From Abyssibius sp040880065 (GTDB lineage: Bacteria; Pseudomonadota; Alphaproteobacteria; Rhodobacterales; Rhodobacteraceae), in assembly GCA_040880065.1 (NCBI GenBank), contig JBBDJE010000060.1, positions 3,271-67,270 of the forward strand: a DNA stretch of 64,000 nucleotides. Direction: 5' to 3'. The notes under the pieces were generated by a model. That model saw only the letters and a program-made list of their open reading frames with translations. It did not search any database and was not told the origin of the DNA. Shown one piece after another: positions 17,861 through 26,575 of the stretch; position 1 is the first letter of the stretch, and each line of letters starts with the position of its first letter. Made by a program: the position numbers and the translations under genes.

Positions 17861-18433
17861 ATGCGAATTACGGTCAAAGGAAAGCAGATGGATGTTGGCG
17901 ACGCGCTGACAACCCATGTAAACGAGCGTCTACAGGAGGTAGTGGCAAAATATGCCGAGCGTCCGACCGAAGCGGAGGTGACGTTTTCCAAAGATCGCCA
18001 CGAGTTTGTTGCCGATACATCCATCCATCTTTCCACCGGCATGAAGGCGCAGGCCAAAGCCCATGGCAGCGATGTTTACGGCGCGTTTGAGGGTGCAGCA
18101 GACCGGCTGGAAAAACAGCTTCGCCGCTACAAGCGCCGCCTGAAAGACCACCACCGCGACCACAAGGACCCGATTGAAACCATCGGCGCACCATCTTACA
18201 TCCTGTCGGGTGGAAACATTGACGAGGTTGAGCCGGAAAGCCTGCAACCGATGATCGTTGCCGAGATGGAAGCGCCGGTGCAAACCCTTTCGGTAGGCGA
18301 GGCTGTTATGGCCATGGAGCTTGCCGGCGCACCTATGCTGGTGTTCAGAAATTCCAAGCATGGCGGCGTTAATGTCGTTCATACGCGAGAAGACGGAAAT
18401 ATAGGGTGGATAGACCCCCGCAATTCGCGTTAA
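17861..18433 (+). CDS. hpf: Ribosome hibernation promoting factor, long form
   Basis: Protein of 190 aa with the N-terminal HPF/YfiA domain (RITVKGKQMDVGDALTTHVNERL; basic helix RYKRRLKDHHRDH) and a C-terminal dimerisation domain (about 135-190, ending GNIGWIDPR). The long form alone can pair 70S ribosomes into 100S dimers in stationary phase. A GGAAAGGA ribosome site lies before the ATG. Placed 93 bp after rpoN. Confidence 0.93.
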   Translation: MRITVKGKQMDVGDALTTHVNERLQEVVAKYAERPTEAEVTFSKDRHEFVADTSIHLSTGMKAQAKAHGSDVYGAFEGAADRLEKQLRRYKRRLKDHHRDHKDPIETIGAPSYILSGGNIDEVEPESLQPMIVAEMEAPVQTLSVGEAVMAMELAGAPMLVFRNSKHGGVNVVHTREDGNIGWIDPRNSR

Positions 18434-18464
18434 AGGACCGCCAAAGGCAAACAGAGGCAGATTC

Positions 18465-18932
18465 GTGGATATACAGGAAATATTGCCGCCCTCGGCTGTG
18501 AAAACGACCGACAAGGCGACAAGCAAGAAAAAACTGTTGCAAGATCTCGGCCAGAACTGCGCCGAACTCTATGGTTTGAACGCCGATAAGGTGTTTCAGG
18601 CTTTGCAAGACCGCGAACTGCTTGGCCCGACTGCCATGGGGCATGGCGTTGCCATTCCCCATGCGCGCCTGCCCGATCTGGATGAAGTGCGCGGTTTTTT
18701 CATGCGCCTGACCAAACCGATTGATTTTGACGCGGTAGACCGTCAGCCGGTTGATCTGGTATTTGTGCTTTTGGCCCCCGAAAACGCGGGCGCTGCGCAT
18801 CTTAAAGCACTGGCACGCGTTTCGCGCGCGCTGCGCGATCCGGCTGTTTGCGCCAAGCTTCGCGCCCATGATGCCGATGCTTCGATGATGTATTATGCGC
18901 TGCTTGGCAGTGAAGCATCAAAAGCCGCATAG
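18465..18932 (+). CDS. ptsN: PTS IIA-like nitrogen-regulatory protein
   Basis: EIIA-Ntr of 155 aa, the terminal phosphoacceptor of the nitrogen PTS, which regulates rather than transports. The phosphorylated histidine is expected at H66 in MGHGVAIPHARLPDL. It starts with GTG at 18465 behind an AGAGGCAG site. It ends the rpoN block. Its last 40 bp overlap the convergent sulfotransferase gene on the other strand, which leaves no room for a separate terminator. Confidence 0.92.
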   Translation: MDIQEILPPSAVKTTDKATSKKKLLQDLGQNCAELYGLNADKVFQALQDRELLGPTAMGHGVAIPHARLPDLDEVRGFFMRLTKPIDFDAVDRQPVDLVFVLLAPENAGAAHLKALARVSRALRDPAVCAKLRAHDADASMMYYALLGSEASKAA

Positions 18933-20389
18933 CCCGGCTGCCAGTTTCCAAACCCGAAACGCGCATAGTCCTCGCCATATGCGGCACGGGCAAGGGTTTC
19001 GGTTTGGGTGGTGTAGATTTCAGCCAGATCAAAGGCAAAGGCTGCGTGTTTGTCGCGGCGCAGCGTGGCCCAGATGGGTGGAATATCAAGCGCGCGCTCA
19101 AGTTCCGGCAGCTCACGGTTTAACTGCTCCACCCGTATGAACCGCGTAATCGGCATGATTTGAGCAAATATATCGGCAAGGGCGGATTGGGTTTGCCACG
19201 CACAATCCTGCCGAATGTCGGTTTCGCCCTGCAAGTTCGCCGCAACGAACAGCAAAAACTGGTGAAACGCGGTGCGGTGGTCGTCAGCCGTATAGGTTTT
19301 ACGGTCGAGCTTTTGTGCATCGCGCGGCAGGTAAAGCTGGTAGCGCGTTTCCAGCGTTGCGCGGATTTTCTGGAAGGCATCGGGCGCGGTGCTGAAAATC
19401 TTGTTCATAAAGGCGGCATAAAGCCGGTCTATCGGATGGTGCAGAACGCTGATCACTTCGGCTTTCTGGTTGCGCGCCGCCCAGTCTTTCACATAGTCCA
19501 GCTTCAAGCCTGTGCGCAATTCGCTTGGCACAAGGCCAAGCCATGCGGTGAGCGGCTGTTTGGTATTTTCAATAAGCGGCGCAAAGGCCAGCGGGCGGTG
19601 GTCGCACACATAATAATGCCGCGGCCAGACCCATTTGACCTGGCTTTCGGTTTGCGACAGTGGTTCCGTCTCGGGCAGGGATTCGGGGGCGGGCAGGCCA
19701 AGGGCTTCGTAAACCTCGGCGTAATTGGCAATTTTGGCGTGCAAGGGCGCAGGGTTTTGGCGTTTTATCGGCGTTTCTAGCATTTCGCGGGGTGATGTGG
19801 CACCCAGTGCCTTGGCCAGAGCATTCACTTTGGCAATATCACCCAGATCGGCATAGTTAATGCGCAAAGCCGCCTGAGCAGATGCCGCAAGCCCCGCCTC
19901 GATCCGGTCAAAATAGACCTTGCGCGTCGCTTTGTAGGCTTTAAATGCCGCGGGGCTAACGGGTACAGAAAGCGGCAGCCGGTCATTTTCCGAGCCGATC
20001 AGCCAGATATCGCTGAACTGTGCAATGCCAAGCGAAACGTAGGATTCCAGCGGGTCCCGCGTCAGGATAACTTTTGCGCAGCGCGGATCATCAAGCAGCA
20101 CCTGCAGGGCGGCGGGCACATGTTCGGGGAAATAACGCAAACCGTTGACCGTTTCGGGCCTTGCATGGGCTATGGCTGCAAGCAGCGCTGCAGGGTCGCG
20201 CCGCGCGGTGTCGCAACTGACATCAAACAGCATGTTCTGGCCCCTGCGGCCAATGAATACCGGGTTGAACAGCTCGCCAAAGCTGGCCAGCCCGTCATAT
20301 TGCGCCAAATAGCGCTCCAGCAGGTTCGAGCCGCTGCGCATAACGGAAAATATGACAAAACTGTCAAAAGGGCGTAGGGCGGTGCTCAT
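18893..20389 (-). CDS. Two-domain sulfotransferase-like protein
   Basis: Cytoplasmic protein of 498 aa, about twice a single sulfotransferase domain. The N-terminal half has a PAPS 5'-phosphosulfate loop (SVMRSGSNLLERYL, RSGSN at 18-22), an acceptor segment FGELFNP and a 3'-phosphate segment LTRDPLESYVSLG (R111, S116), as in Stf0/NodH-type enzymes. The second half (about 255-498) resembles Sulfotransfer_2 proteins (HHPIDRLYAAF at 317-327) but its own 5' loop (APLIENTKQPLTAWLG) lacks the usual Lys-x-Gly/Ala-x-Ser/Thr. Probably sulfates a sugar in the product of the adjacent glycosyltransferases. Its ATG overlaps the stop of the next upstream gene. Start by overlap; acceptor unknown. Confidence 0.72.
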   Translation of the reverse strand: MSTALRPFDSFVIFSVMRSGSNLLERYLAQYDGLASFGELFNPVFIGRRGQNMLFDVSCDTARRDPAALLAAIAHARPETVNGLRYFPEHVPAALQVLLDDPRCAKVILTRDPLESYVSLGIAQFSDIWLIGSENDRLPLSVPVSPAAFKAYKATRKVYFDRIEAGLAASAQAALRINYADLGDIAKVNALAKALGATSPREMLETPIKRQNPAPLHAKIANYAEVYEALGLPAPESLPETEPLSQTESQVKWVWPRHYYVCDHRPLAFAPLIENTKQPLTAWLGLVPSELRTGLKLDYVKDWAARNQKAEVISVLHHPIDRLYAAFMNKIFSTAPDAFQKIRATLETRYQLYLPRDAQKLDRKTYTADDHRTAFHQFLLFVAANLQGETDIRQDCAWQTQSALADIFAQIMPITRFIRVEQLNRELPELERALDIPPIWATLRRDKHAAFAFDLAEIYTTQTETLARAAYGEDYARFGFGNWQPGYAAFDASLPSSA

Positions 20390-22077
20390 GCCAGCAGCCG
20401 CGCCTTCTGTCGCTTGGCATCGCTGCGCAAATCCAGACCATCGTCTGAATAGGTCAGGTTAACGCCGGCATTTTTGAGATCTGTGATGAACTGGCCCAAA
20501 CCTTTTGGCGTGCACATTTGCGGGGGCTGCAAGCCTTCAGGCGGGTCTTGGTGCGTGACCAGATGAACGATGGGGCCAAGTATGTTCATCGGGTTTGCGA
20601 GCACATGGCCAAGCGGCAAAATCAGCGCGCGCGCCGGGCTGCTTTCGCGCAGCACATTGGCCAGATGCTGCTTTTCACGCGCCAGCGCCGCGGCGGCCTG
20701 ATCGCGCAGCGCCACCGGGTCGGGGTTGGGCTGGCGCATCATATCAAGCAACCATGCCGAGCGGACGTGCAAAATTCGTGCATTGGGGTCGGCTTCGATA
20801 ATGCGGGCAACCTTGTTATTGTCGCACAGATCATGGGCGAAAATCGGCAAACCATTGCGCTGCGCCCACACGAAATTGCGCAGAAATTCTGCTGGTCGAT
20901 AGTCGCGCACAACCGAAAGCGCGGTCAGCCCGCCGGGGCCGACGGGCTGGTCGTTTTCAAATAATGCGCCTTTTGGGTGGTAAATGCGGCCCATGGCGCG
21001 TTGGCCGGTATGGTGCAAAATCCATGGTTGCAGCTCTTCAAACACCGAATCCAGCCCCTGAAGCACCAGATAAGGCACCGCCGTCTCTCGTGTAAAACGT
21101 GCGCGCGCACCGACATGGCGGGCCTGCATCATCAGCCCGCGCCGCCCTTCCAGCCTGCGGCGTTCAACCTGGCCGATATGGCGCAAAAACGCCTCGCGCT
21201 GAGCGGGTTGGCGGGGCAGGGCCGGGCGCGACTTGTCCAGTAAATGGGTATAGAGCGCATCAGCCCCTGCCCAGATCTTGCGGGCGAAATAACTGTCGAG
21301 GTTTTGCAGACCGGCAAGATGGTCGTCATACAGCACCACCGGTTTGCCTTCATAGTCAAACCGCGCATAGCACAGCGCGCGCGATTCAATTTTTTGCGAA
21401 TGCTGGCGCGCAAGGGTTTGGAAGTAGGATTCATCGGGGATCCAGCAGCGCTTGAAAAACGCGTCATATTCCGCGCGGCGCGCATCGTTTAGAATGGCGC
21501 GCAACGTCGCCACGCTCAGCACCCACCATTGCGAGCCGATATGCGCCACCATGCCTTCGGGCAGTTTGCGTTTGACGCCAAAGCGGCGTTGCAGTGCGAC
21601 CGACATATCAAACAGGCGGCGGTTTTTCTTCCAGTTGAAGGGGAAGTAAAGCGTGAACCGCTCGTGCTCCAGCCCGCCCTTGATCCAATGCGCGGCCCCC
21701 GCGGTCACGCTTTCAATGAAGTCGGTTTCTGGATTTTTTTCCAGAAACGCAACAAACTCGGCCAGCGGGCGGGTTGGCAGGCTATCGCCTGAAAGCTGGC
21801 AGATATGGCCAAGGTCGGGGATATGCGCCAGCAAGGTTTTAACGGCGGCGATTTGTGCTTCGACCAGCGAAAACTCGCCCCAAGCGGCGCGAATGCGCGG
21901 GCTGAACAGAATATTGTCATGCGCTGAAAGTGTGGCGCGCAGCCGGTCAAACTCTGCCTGCGGGGCAGCGGCGTCGACATGCAACACCACCGGACAGCCG
22001 GCGCCCGATAATGTGGCGGCAAGTGCTGCCACGCGCGGCAGGTCGCGATGCGCCAGAATGGAGAAACCAACGCTCAT
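20386..22077 (-). CDS. Core-2/I-branching-type (GT14) glycosyltransferase with long C-terminal extension
   Basis: Protein of 563 aa. The N-terminal part (to about 290) follows the GT14 beta-1,6-N-acetylglucosaminyltransferase pattern: ILAHRDLPRVAALAATL at the start, HICQLSGDSLPTRPLAEFVAFL as the nucleotide-sugar region, and a WWVLS...WIPDESYFQTL segment. The last about 250 residues form a separate domain (DUF5927/5928-like from context) of unknown function. No TM segment or signal peptide. Four-base overlaps on both sides tie it to the sulfotransferase and the GT2-like gene. Likely adds a branch sugar during polysaccharide or glycan assembly. Confidence 0.72.
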   Translation of the reverse strand: MSVGFSILAHRDLPRVAALAATLSGAGCPVVLHVDAAAPQAEFDRLRATLSAHDNILFSPRIRAAWGEFSLVEAQIAAVKTLLAHIPDLGHICQLSGDSLPTRPLAEFVAFLEKNPETDFIESVTAGAAHWIKGGLEHERFTLYFPFNWKKNRRLFDMSVALQRRFGVKRKLPEGMVAHIGSQWWVLSVATLRAILNDARRAEYDAFFKRCWIPDESYFQTLARQHSQKIESRALCYARFDYEGKPVVLYDDHLAGLQNLDSYFARKIWAGADALYTHLLDKSRPALPRQPAQREAFLRHIGQVERRRLEGRRGLMMQARHVGARARFTRETAVPYLVLQGLDSVFEELQPWILHHTGQRAMGRIYHPKGALFENDQPVGPGGLTALSVVRDYRPAEFLRNFVWAQRNGLPIFAHDLCDNNKVARIIEADPNARILHVRSAWLLDMMRQPNPDPVALRDQAAAALAREKQHLANVLRESSPARALILPLGHVLANPMNILGPIVHLVTHQDPPEGLQPPQMCTPKGLGQFITDLKNAGVNLTYSDDGLDLRSDAKRQKARLLA

Positions 22078-23096
22078 GCCCAGCCGCCCGAGGAGATCAG
22101 CCCGTCATCTTCCAGTTGTGCCCAGCCTTTGTATTGGCGCGATTCCGGCGTGGCGAGCACAGTATCGGCGGCCAGTGTCTGGCCATAGGCCGCGTATTCG
22201 CGGCCACTCTCATAATGCTCCAGCCGGTCGCTTTCCTCGACTGCGCGGTCCAGAATATCGGGCAGGAATTTGGTGTGCAGCAGCGCGCCGCTGATCATTT
22301 CACCGCCACGTTCATCGTAGGTTACATTCATCGCGCGCGGCAGCATAAGGTGAGTTGAGGAGATATACACGCAGCCCCAGCGCCAGCGCACCAGCGGAAT
22401 TTTGTTCAGCGCAGGGGCAAGCCGCGGATTGTTTGCAAAGTTCAGCCGCAGGCGCGGGCCGCCCTGTATCCACAAATGCCGGTGCTGGTTGTCGCGATGG
22501 TAGACATAATTGGAATGGTCATAGCGGTTGAGCAAGCTCAGCGGGTCTTGCCCCGGTTGGTAGCTGGCCTGCCCAAGCGGGCCTTCGGGATACATATCAA
22601 CCAGCATTGCGGGCAAGGCACGCAGGTGCGACAGGTCCAGCCATTCGGTAAGCGCGCGCAAGCCCCGCGTTGTGTGATGTGGATAGACCAACAGCTCGTC
22701 GCAATCGACCGTAAGGCACCAATTGTCATGGCCAAAGCGGGCAAGCAGGTGGTTTAGCCAGTCCACCCCGAAATGCGCATCGCGGTAGCTGGCATCGGTG
22801 TGCCAGATCGAGGCATCTTCCTGCGCTTCTAAAAACGCGGCGCTGCCATCGGTTGACCCGTTATCGACAAAGAAGAAATGCTCAACGCCAAGGTTGCGGT
22901 AATACTCAACAAAATAGGGCAGGCGCTCGGCCTCGTTGCGCAGCACGCAAAACAGATAGATCGCGCCTTTCTGGCGGCGCGGGGCGCGCAAATGCGTGCG
23001 CACCAGCTTTCGTCCGTGCCAGGCTGCGCGCACCTGCCACGCCTTGCGAACCAGTCGCTGCCGATACGCGCGCCATATGCTTGTTGGGCTGGGCAA
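22074..23096 (-). CDS. Glycosyltransferase, family 2/92-like
   Basis: Protein of 340 aa with a GT-A core: IYLFCVLRNEAERLPYFVEYY, then VDNGSTDGS as the nucleotide-binding turn and TVDCDELLVYP as the DxD-like metal site. This is the Glyco_tranf_2_4/family 92-like pattern found in marine alphaproteobacterial polysaccharide loci. The start is a TTG at 23096 behind a GAGG ribosome site; no ATG lies before the conserved core. It is coupled to the next gene by a 4-bp overlap. Donor and acceptor sugars unknown. Confidence 0.75.
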   Translation of the reverse strand: MPSPTSIWRAYRQRLVRKAWQVRAAWHGRKLVRTHLRAPRRQKGAIYLFCVLRNEAERLPYFVEYYRNLGVEHFFFVDNGSTDGSAAFLEAQEDASIWHTDASYRDAHFGVDWLNHLLARFGHDNWCLTVDCDELLVYPHHTTRGLRALTEWLDLSHLRALPAMLVDMYPEGPLGQASYQPGQDPLSLLNRYDHSNYVYHRDNQHRHLWIQGGPRLRLNFANNPRLAPALNKIPLVRWRWGCVYISSTHLMLPRAMNVTYDERGGEMISGALLHTKFLPDILDRAVEESDRLEHYESGREYAAYGQTLAADTVLATPESRQYKGWAQLEDDGLISSGGWA

Positions 23097-23124
23097 ATAA
23101 ACCTCGGGCTAGTCTTTGAACCAA

Positions 23125-24321
23125 TTATGCGAGTAAATCGTCAACTAAAGAAAAATGGCGGCCCCAGTCCGGAAAGTCAAACTTTGCCGGAGGGGTGGGC
23201 GGGGTATGGCTTGCGGCTGTAATCGCGTCAAGCCAGGCTTTGGGGTTATCGGCTGGCAGGTAGGTGGCATGGGGGCCGGCCAGTTCGCGAAACACCGGCA
23301 AATCGGAGCACAGCACCGGCACGCCCATTTGCAGCGCTTCAACCAGCGGATAGCCGAAACCTTCCGCGAAGGATGGAAAAAGCAGCGCGCGCACGCGGGC
23401 CAGATGTGCGGCCAATGCCGTATCATCCAGCGCGCCATGTTCAAACACCGGCTGGCCCGCCGCAATGGCCGCATCCAGCCGGGTAAACACTGCATCATTG
23501 CGCCAGCCCCGCCGCCCGATAATGTGAAGCTGTGGCGCGTTCGGTTCGGCACAAAGCGTATCCCAGACATCCAGCAAAAGCGCGTGGTTCTTGCGCGGCT
23601 CTATGGTGCCAAGCACGACAAATTCGGCAGGTGTGGTTGTTACAGGTGCTGTGCGCCGGCCGGCCAGCGCATCGCAGCCAAGCGGGGCGATATGCAGCGC
23701 TGCCTTAAGCCCGAATGTGCCAAGCCAATGCGCGCCGCGCGCCGCGGTATCTGCCGAGTTGCAGATAATGCCCGTCGCACCTTTGGCCGTAGAACGCAGC
23801 TCTTGCGCAAAGCGCTCTGGTAGACCTTCGCGGCTGAATTCAGGCCAATCCAACGGGATCGTATCATGCAGCATGGCAAGGCGCGGGCCTGCGCCTGCTT
23901 TGCGCATTGCCGCCCAGACAGGCGCACTGCGGTTGGAATGACCCACATTCACATAGGCAAAACCGTTGGGCATGTGGCGCGCCAGCAACCGCGAAAGCCC
24001 GCGCCGCCAGCAACGGGCAAAAGCGATGCGCCGCAGCTCGGCCTGAACGCGGCGCTGCGCCGGGCTAAGCTTGCGTGACAGATGCGCCAGAAGGTCGGGC
24101 CTTCCCGGCAGTGCCGCACCCACCAGCACCGGCCAGAACCGCGCCATGCCCGCCCGATCAAGCAGCACAAAGCCGCCCGCCAGCCGTGCAAGAAAAAAGG
24201 CGGGCGCAACGTCCCGCATGAACTGGCGGATATAGGCGCGCTCGACCCTGTCAATGCCCGTAGCAGGGCCAAGGCCGATGCGCGAAACACTGCGGCTGAT
24301 ATCAAGAAGGCGGGCGCGCAA
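23125..24321 (-). CDS. Glycosyltransferase family 4 (group 1)
   Basis: GT-B transferase of about 398 aa. The C-terminal domain has FVVLGTIEPRKNHALLLDVW and the donor-binding E-x7-E region SFAEGFGYPLVEALQMGVP. The N-terminal part has the TGIDRVERAY segment seen in a subgroup of polysaccharide GT4 enzymes. The open frame runs 5' to 24519 inside galU, which cannot all be coding; I prefer the TTG at 24321, 5 bp after the galU stop and just ahead of LLDISRSVSRIG. That start is uncertain. Part of the minus-strand polysaccharide operon. Confidence 0.78.
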   Translation of the reverse strand: MRARLLDISRSVSRIGLGPATGIDRVERAYIRQFMRDVAPAFFLARLAGGFVLLDRAGMARFWPVLVGAALPGRPDLLAHLSRKLSPAQRRVQAELRRIAFARCWRRGLSRLLARHMPNGFAYVNVGHSNRSAPVWAAMRKAGAGPRLAMLHDTIPLDWPEFSREGLPERFAQELRSTAKGATGIICNSADTAARGAHWLGTFGLKAALHIAPLGCDALAGRRTAPVTTTPAEFVVLGTIEPRKNHALLLDVWDTLCAEPNAPQLHIIGRRGWRNDAVFTRLDAAIAAGQPVFEHGALDDTALAAHLARVRALLFPSFAEGFGYPLVEALQMGVPVLCSDLPVFRELAGPHATYLPADNPKAWLDAITAASHTPPTPPAKFDFPDWGRHFSLVDDLLA

Positions 24322-24325
24322 GGCG

Positions 24326-25219
24326 CTATTCCGCTGCGTGCGAGGCCGCGTTGAGGGTGGAGAGATAGGCGCCAAACTCGTCGCGCAAATCTTCCCGCGC
24401 AAGGCCGAAGGCAACGGTTGCCTGCAAAAAACCGGCTTTGGAGCCGCAGTCAAAGCGCTGGCCCTTGAACCGGTAACCATAAACATTGTCATGTTCACAA
24501 ATTTGCGCGGCAATCGCATCGGTCAACTGGATTTCGCCGCCGCTACCCGTTTGCGCCGCATCGAGTGTGTGCATCACTTCGGGGCGCAGAATATACCGCC
24601 CGATCGCGGCGAAATTTGACGGCGCATCTTCGGCGCGCGGCTTTTCAACCATGCCACTGGCAGGCAGCAGCGTGCCCATGTCTGACTTGACCGCCAGCAC
24701 GCCGTAGCTGGAAATCTGCGCGGGCGGCACTTTCATCGCGGCCACCATATTGCCCCCTGTCTCGGCATAGGCATCGACCATCTGGCGCAGGCAACCGGTT
24801 CGCCCGGCAATCACGTCATCAGGCAAGATCACCGCGAAGGGCTCATCACCAATCAGCCGCCGCGCGCACCATACCGCATGGCCAAGGCCTTTGGGTTCGC
24901 GCTGGCGAACATAGGCAATGGCCCCGCTATCCATGTCGGTGCGGCGCAGCTCGTCGATCTGGGCTTGCTTATTGGCAAGGCGCAGGGCTGATTCAAGCTC
25001 GGGAGCGCGGTCAAAATAGTCTTCCAGCGCCGATTTGCCACGCGCGGTGACAAAAATAAACTCGGTGATCCCCGCCTCGCGCGCCTCGTCAATGGCATAT
25101 TGAATGAGCGGGCGGTCAACCAAAGTCATGATTTCTTTGGGAATGGATTTTGTGGCAGGCAAAAACCGTGTGCCAAGCCCGGCAACCGGAAATATCGCTT
25201 TGGTGACCTTGTTCGTCAT
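24326..25219 (-). CDS. galU: UTP-glucose-1-phosphate uridylyltransferase
   Basis: Makes UDP-glucose from UTP and glucose-1-phosphate, 297 aa. The N-terminal nucleotidyltransferase signature is complete (FPVAGLGTRFLPATKSIPKE), followed by VDRPLIQYAIDEA, the FAVILPDDVI metal/nucleotide site, and VEKPRAEDAPSNFAAIGRYI. UDP-glucose is the donor or precursor for many glycosyltransferases, which fits its place between GT genes. ATG at 25219 with a GCGAGGA ribosome site. Confidence 0.95.
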   Translation of the reverse strand: MTNKVTKAIFPVAGLGTRFLPATKSIPKEIMTLVDRPLIQYAIDEAREAGITEFIFVTARGKSALEDYFDRAPELESALRLANKQAQIDELRRTDMDSGAIAYVRQREPKGLGHAVWCARRLIGDEPFAVILPDDVIAGRTGCLRQMVDAYAETGGNMVAAMKVPPAQISSYGVLAVKSDMGTLLPASGMVEKPRAEDAPSNFAAIGRYILRPEVMHTLDAAQTGSGGEIQLTDAIAAQICEHDNVYGYRFKGQRFDCGSKAGFLQATVAFGLAREDLRDEFGAYLSTLNAASHAAE

Positions 25220-25249
25220 CGCATCCTCGCGTGCCGACGGTAATGCCGG

Positions 25250-26575
25250 TCAGGGTGTATTGGACTGCAAGTCTATCACAGTCATTGAGTCTATATTTTC
25301 AATAGTTTTCAATTCGGGCAAAATTAGGGCTGGCGACGTTGGTTTCCTGTCGCAAATCATGTAGTTAACCCTGCGGAACCAAGCAAGGCGGCGCAGCTCA
25401 ACCGCAAGGTATTGTGGCTTTGTGCGCAAGTTCAACAAAGTCTCGTTTCGCTTGATACGGCCAAACAAGCCGCCACGATGATACCAAAACCCGTCTGCAT
25501 CAAAAAAGGCCCAAAGCGGGCGGATGGTGGCGCGGATTTCAAGCACCGTTACAACATGGCCGGCCTCGGCAAGCGCGCGGGCGAGCGGGCGCATGCGCGC
25601 AAGGCTGCCTTCCAACAAAAAGTGCAGCCGGGGCTGCGGTTCGGGCAGGGAAATCTGTGGGCCGGGAACTGGTATCGGTTCAAGCTTGGGTGGCGGGGTG
25701 AAATTGGCAAATGTTTGGGCAATGCCCTCATCGAGCCGTGCCAGCAAAAAGCGCAGCCGCTGGCCGCTGATCAGGCCAAGCAGGTGATAGTTGTGCAGTC
25801 GGTTGCGCAAATTGCGGCGCTGGGCGTTCAACGCTGCACCGGAATCGCGCGCTACATGCAGCGTGCAAAACCGCGCAGCCGATGCGCCAATTTCAAACAT
25901 ATCGGTTGGCATTCGGCGCCTGTCACGATGCGGGCCGGCGGCAAACGCGTGGTGAACCTGTGCTGTGGGCACGATCGCGGTTGACCAGCCCGCCTCCGAC
26001 AGGCGCAAATTCACGTCCGTTTCGTCAAAATAATAGCGATACCCTTCGTCAAAACCGCCAATGGCGCGCAAGGCATCGGCCCGAAACGCGCAGGCCGTGC
26101 CCACGGTCTTGATGAAACGCTCGGGTTCCGGTGCAAATACCGTCCAGGGTTTGCGCAGATCAATGGTGAGCGGTTTGTCGCGCCCGTCGCGCCCGAACGA
26201 AACCGCCTGCCACTGCATGGCAACACCGTTGGTGCCGCGCGACATGCCGCCCGCCGCGCCGACATGCCTATCGGCAAAAGGAGCAGTAATCAGCTCAATG
26301 AATCGCGGGTCGGGCAGGCAATCATCATCGCAAAAAACCACAATATCGCCCTTGGCCTTTGCCAGCCCGATATTGCGCGCAAGCGAGATATTCGCAGGCT
26401 GGCAATCGTAATGCGCAAGCGGCGCTGGCGCCGGGCCGGTCGTCGCGGGCAGGTTGGAAACGACGATGGTTTCAAAGCCGGATACCGTTTGAAAGCGCAG
26501 GCAGTTCAGTGCCGATGACAGGGCCTCGGCCCGATCACGGCTGACGATGATCAGCGATATGTGCGGGTGTGCCAT
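25250..26575 (-). CDS. Glycosyltransferase family 2
   Basis: GT-A enzyme of 441 aa: HISLIIVSRDRAEALSSAL at the N-terminus, VVFCDDDCLPDP as the DxD metal site, and GGFDEGYRYYFDETDVNLRL as the acceptor/base region (about 180-200). A C-terminal part of about 200 residues (from about 235) matches no fold I recognise. The start ATG shares one base with the cysQ stop (26575), so the two are coupled. Member of the polysaccharide operon; the sugar is unknown. Confidence 0.82.
   Translation of the reverse strand: MAHPHISLIIVSRDRAEALSSALNCLRFQTVSGFETIVVSNLPATTGPAPAPLAHYDCQPANISLARNIGLAKAKGDIVVFCDDDCLPDPRFIELITAPFADRHVGAAGGMSRGTNGVAMQWQAVSFGRDGRDKPLTIDLRKPWTVFAPEPERFIKTVGTACAFRADALRAIGGFDEGYRYYFDETDVNLRLSEAGWSTAIVPTAQVHHAFAAGPHRDRRRMPTDMFEIGASAARFCTLHVARDSGAALNAQRRNLRNRLHNYHLLGLISGQRLRFLLARLDEGIAQTFANFTPPPKLEPIPVPGPQISLPEPQPRLHFLLEGSLARMRPLARALAEAGHVVTVLEIRATIRPLWAFFDADGFWYHRGGLFGRIKRNETLLNLRTKPQYLAVELRRLAWFRRVNYMICDRKPTSPALILPELKTIENIDSMTVIDLQSNTP

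Noticed and set aside
24322..24519. 5' extension of the GT4 frame inside galU
   Set aside because: galU is certain in this stretch, so the overlap of 194 bp is a shadow; the GT4 start is placed at the TTG 24321.
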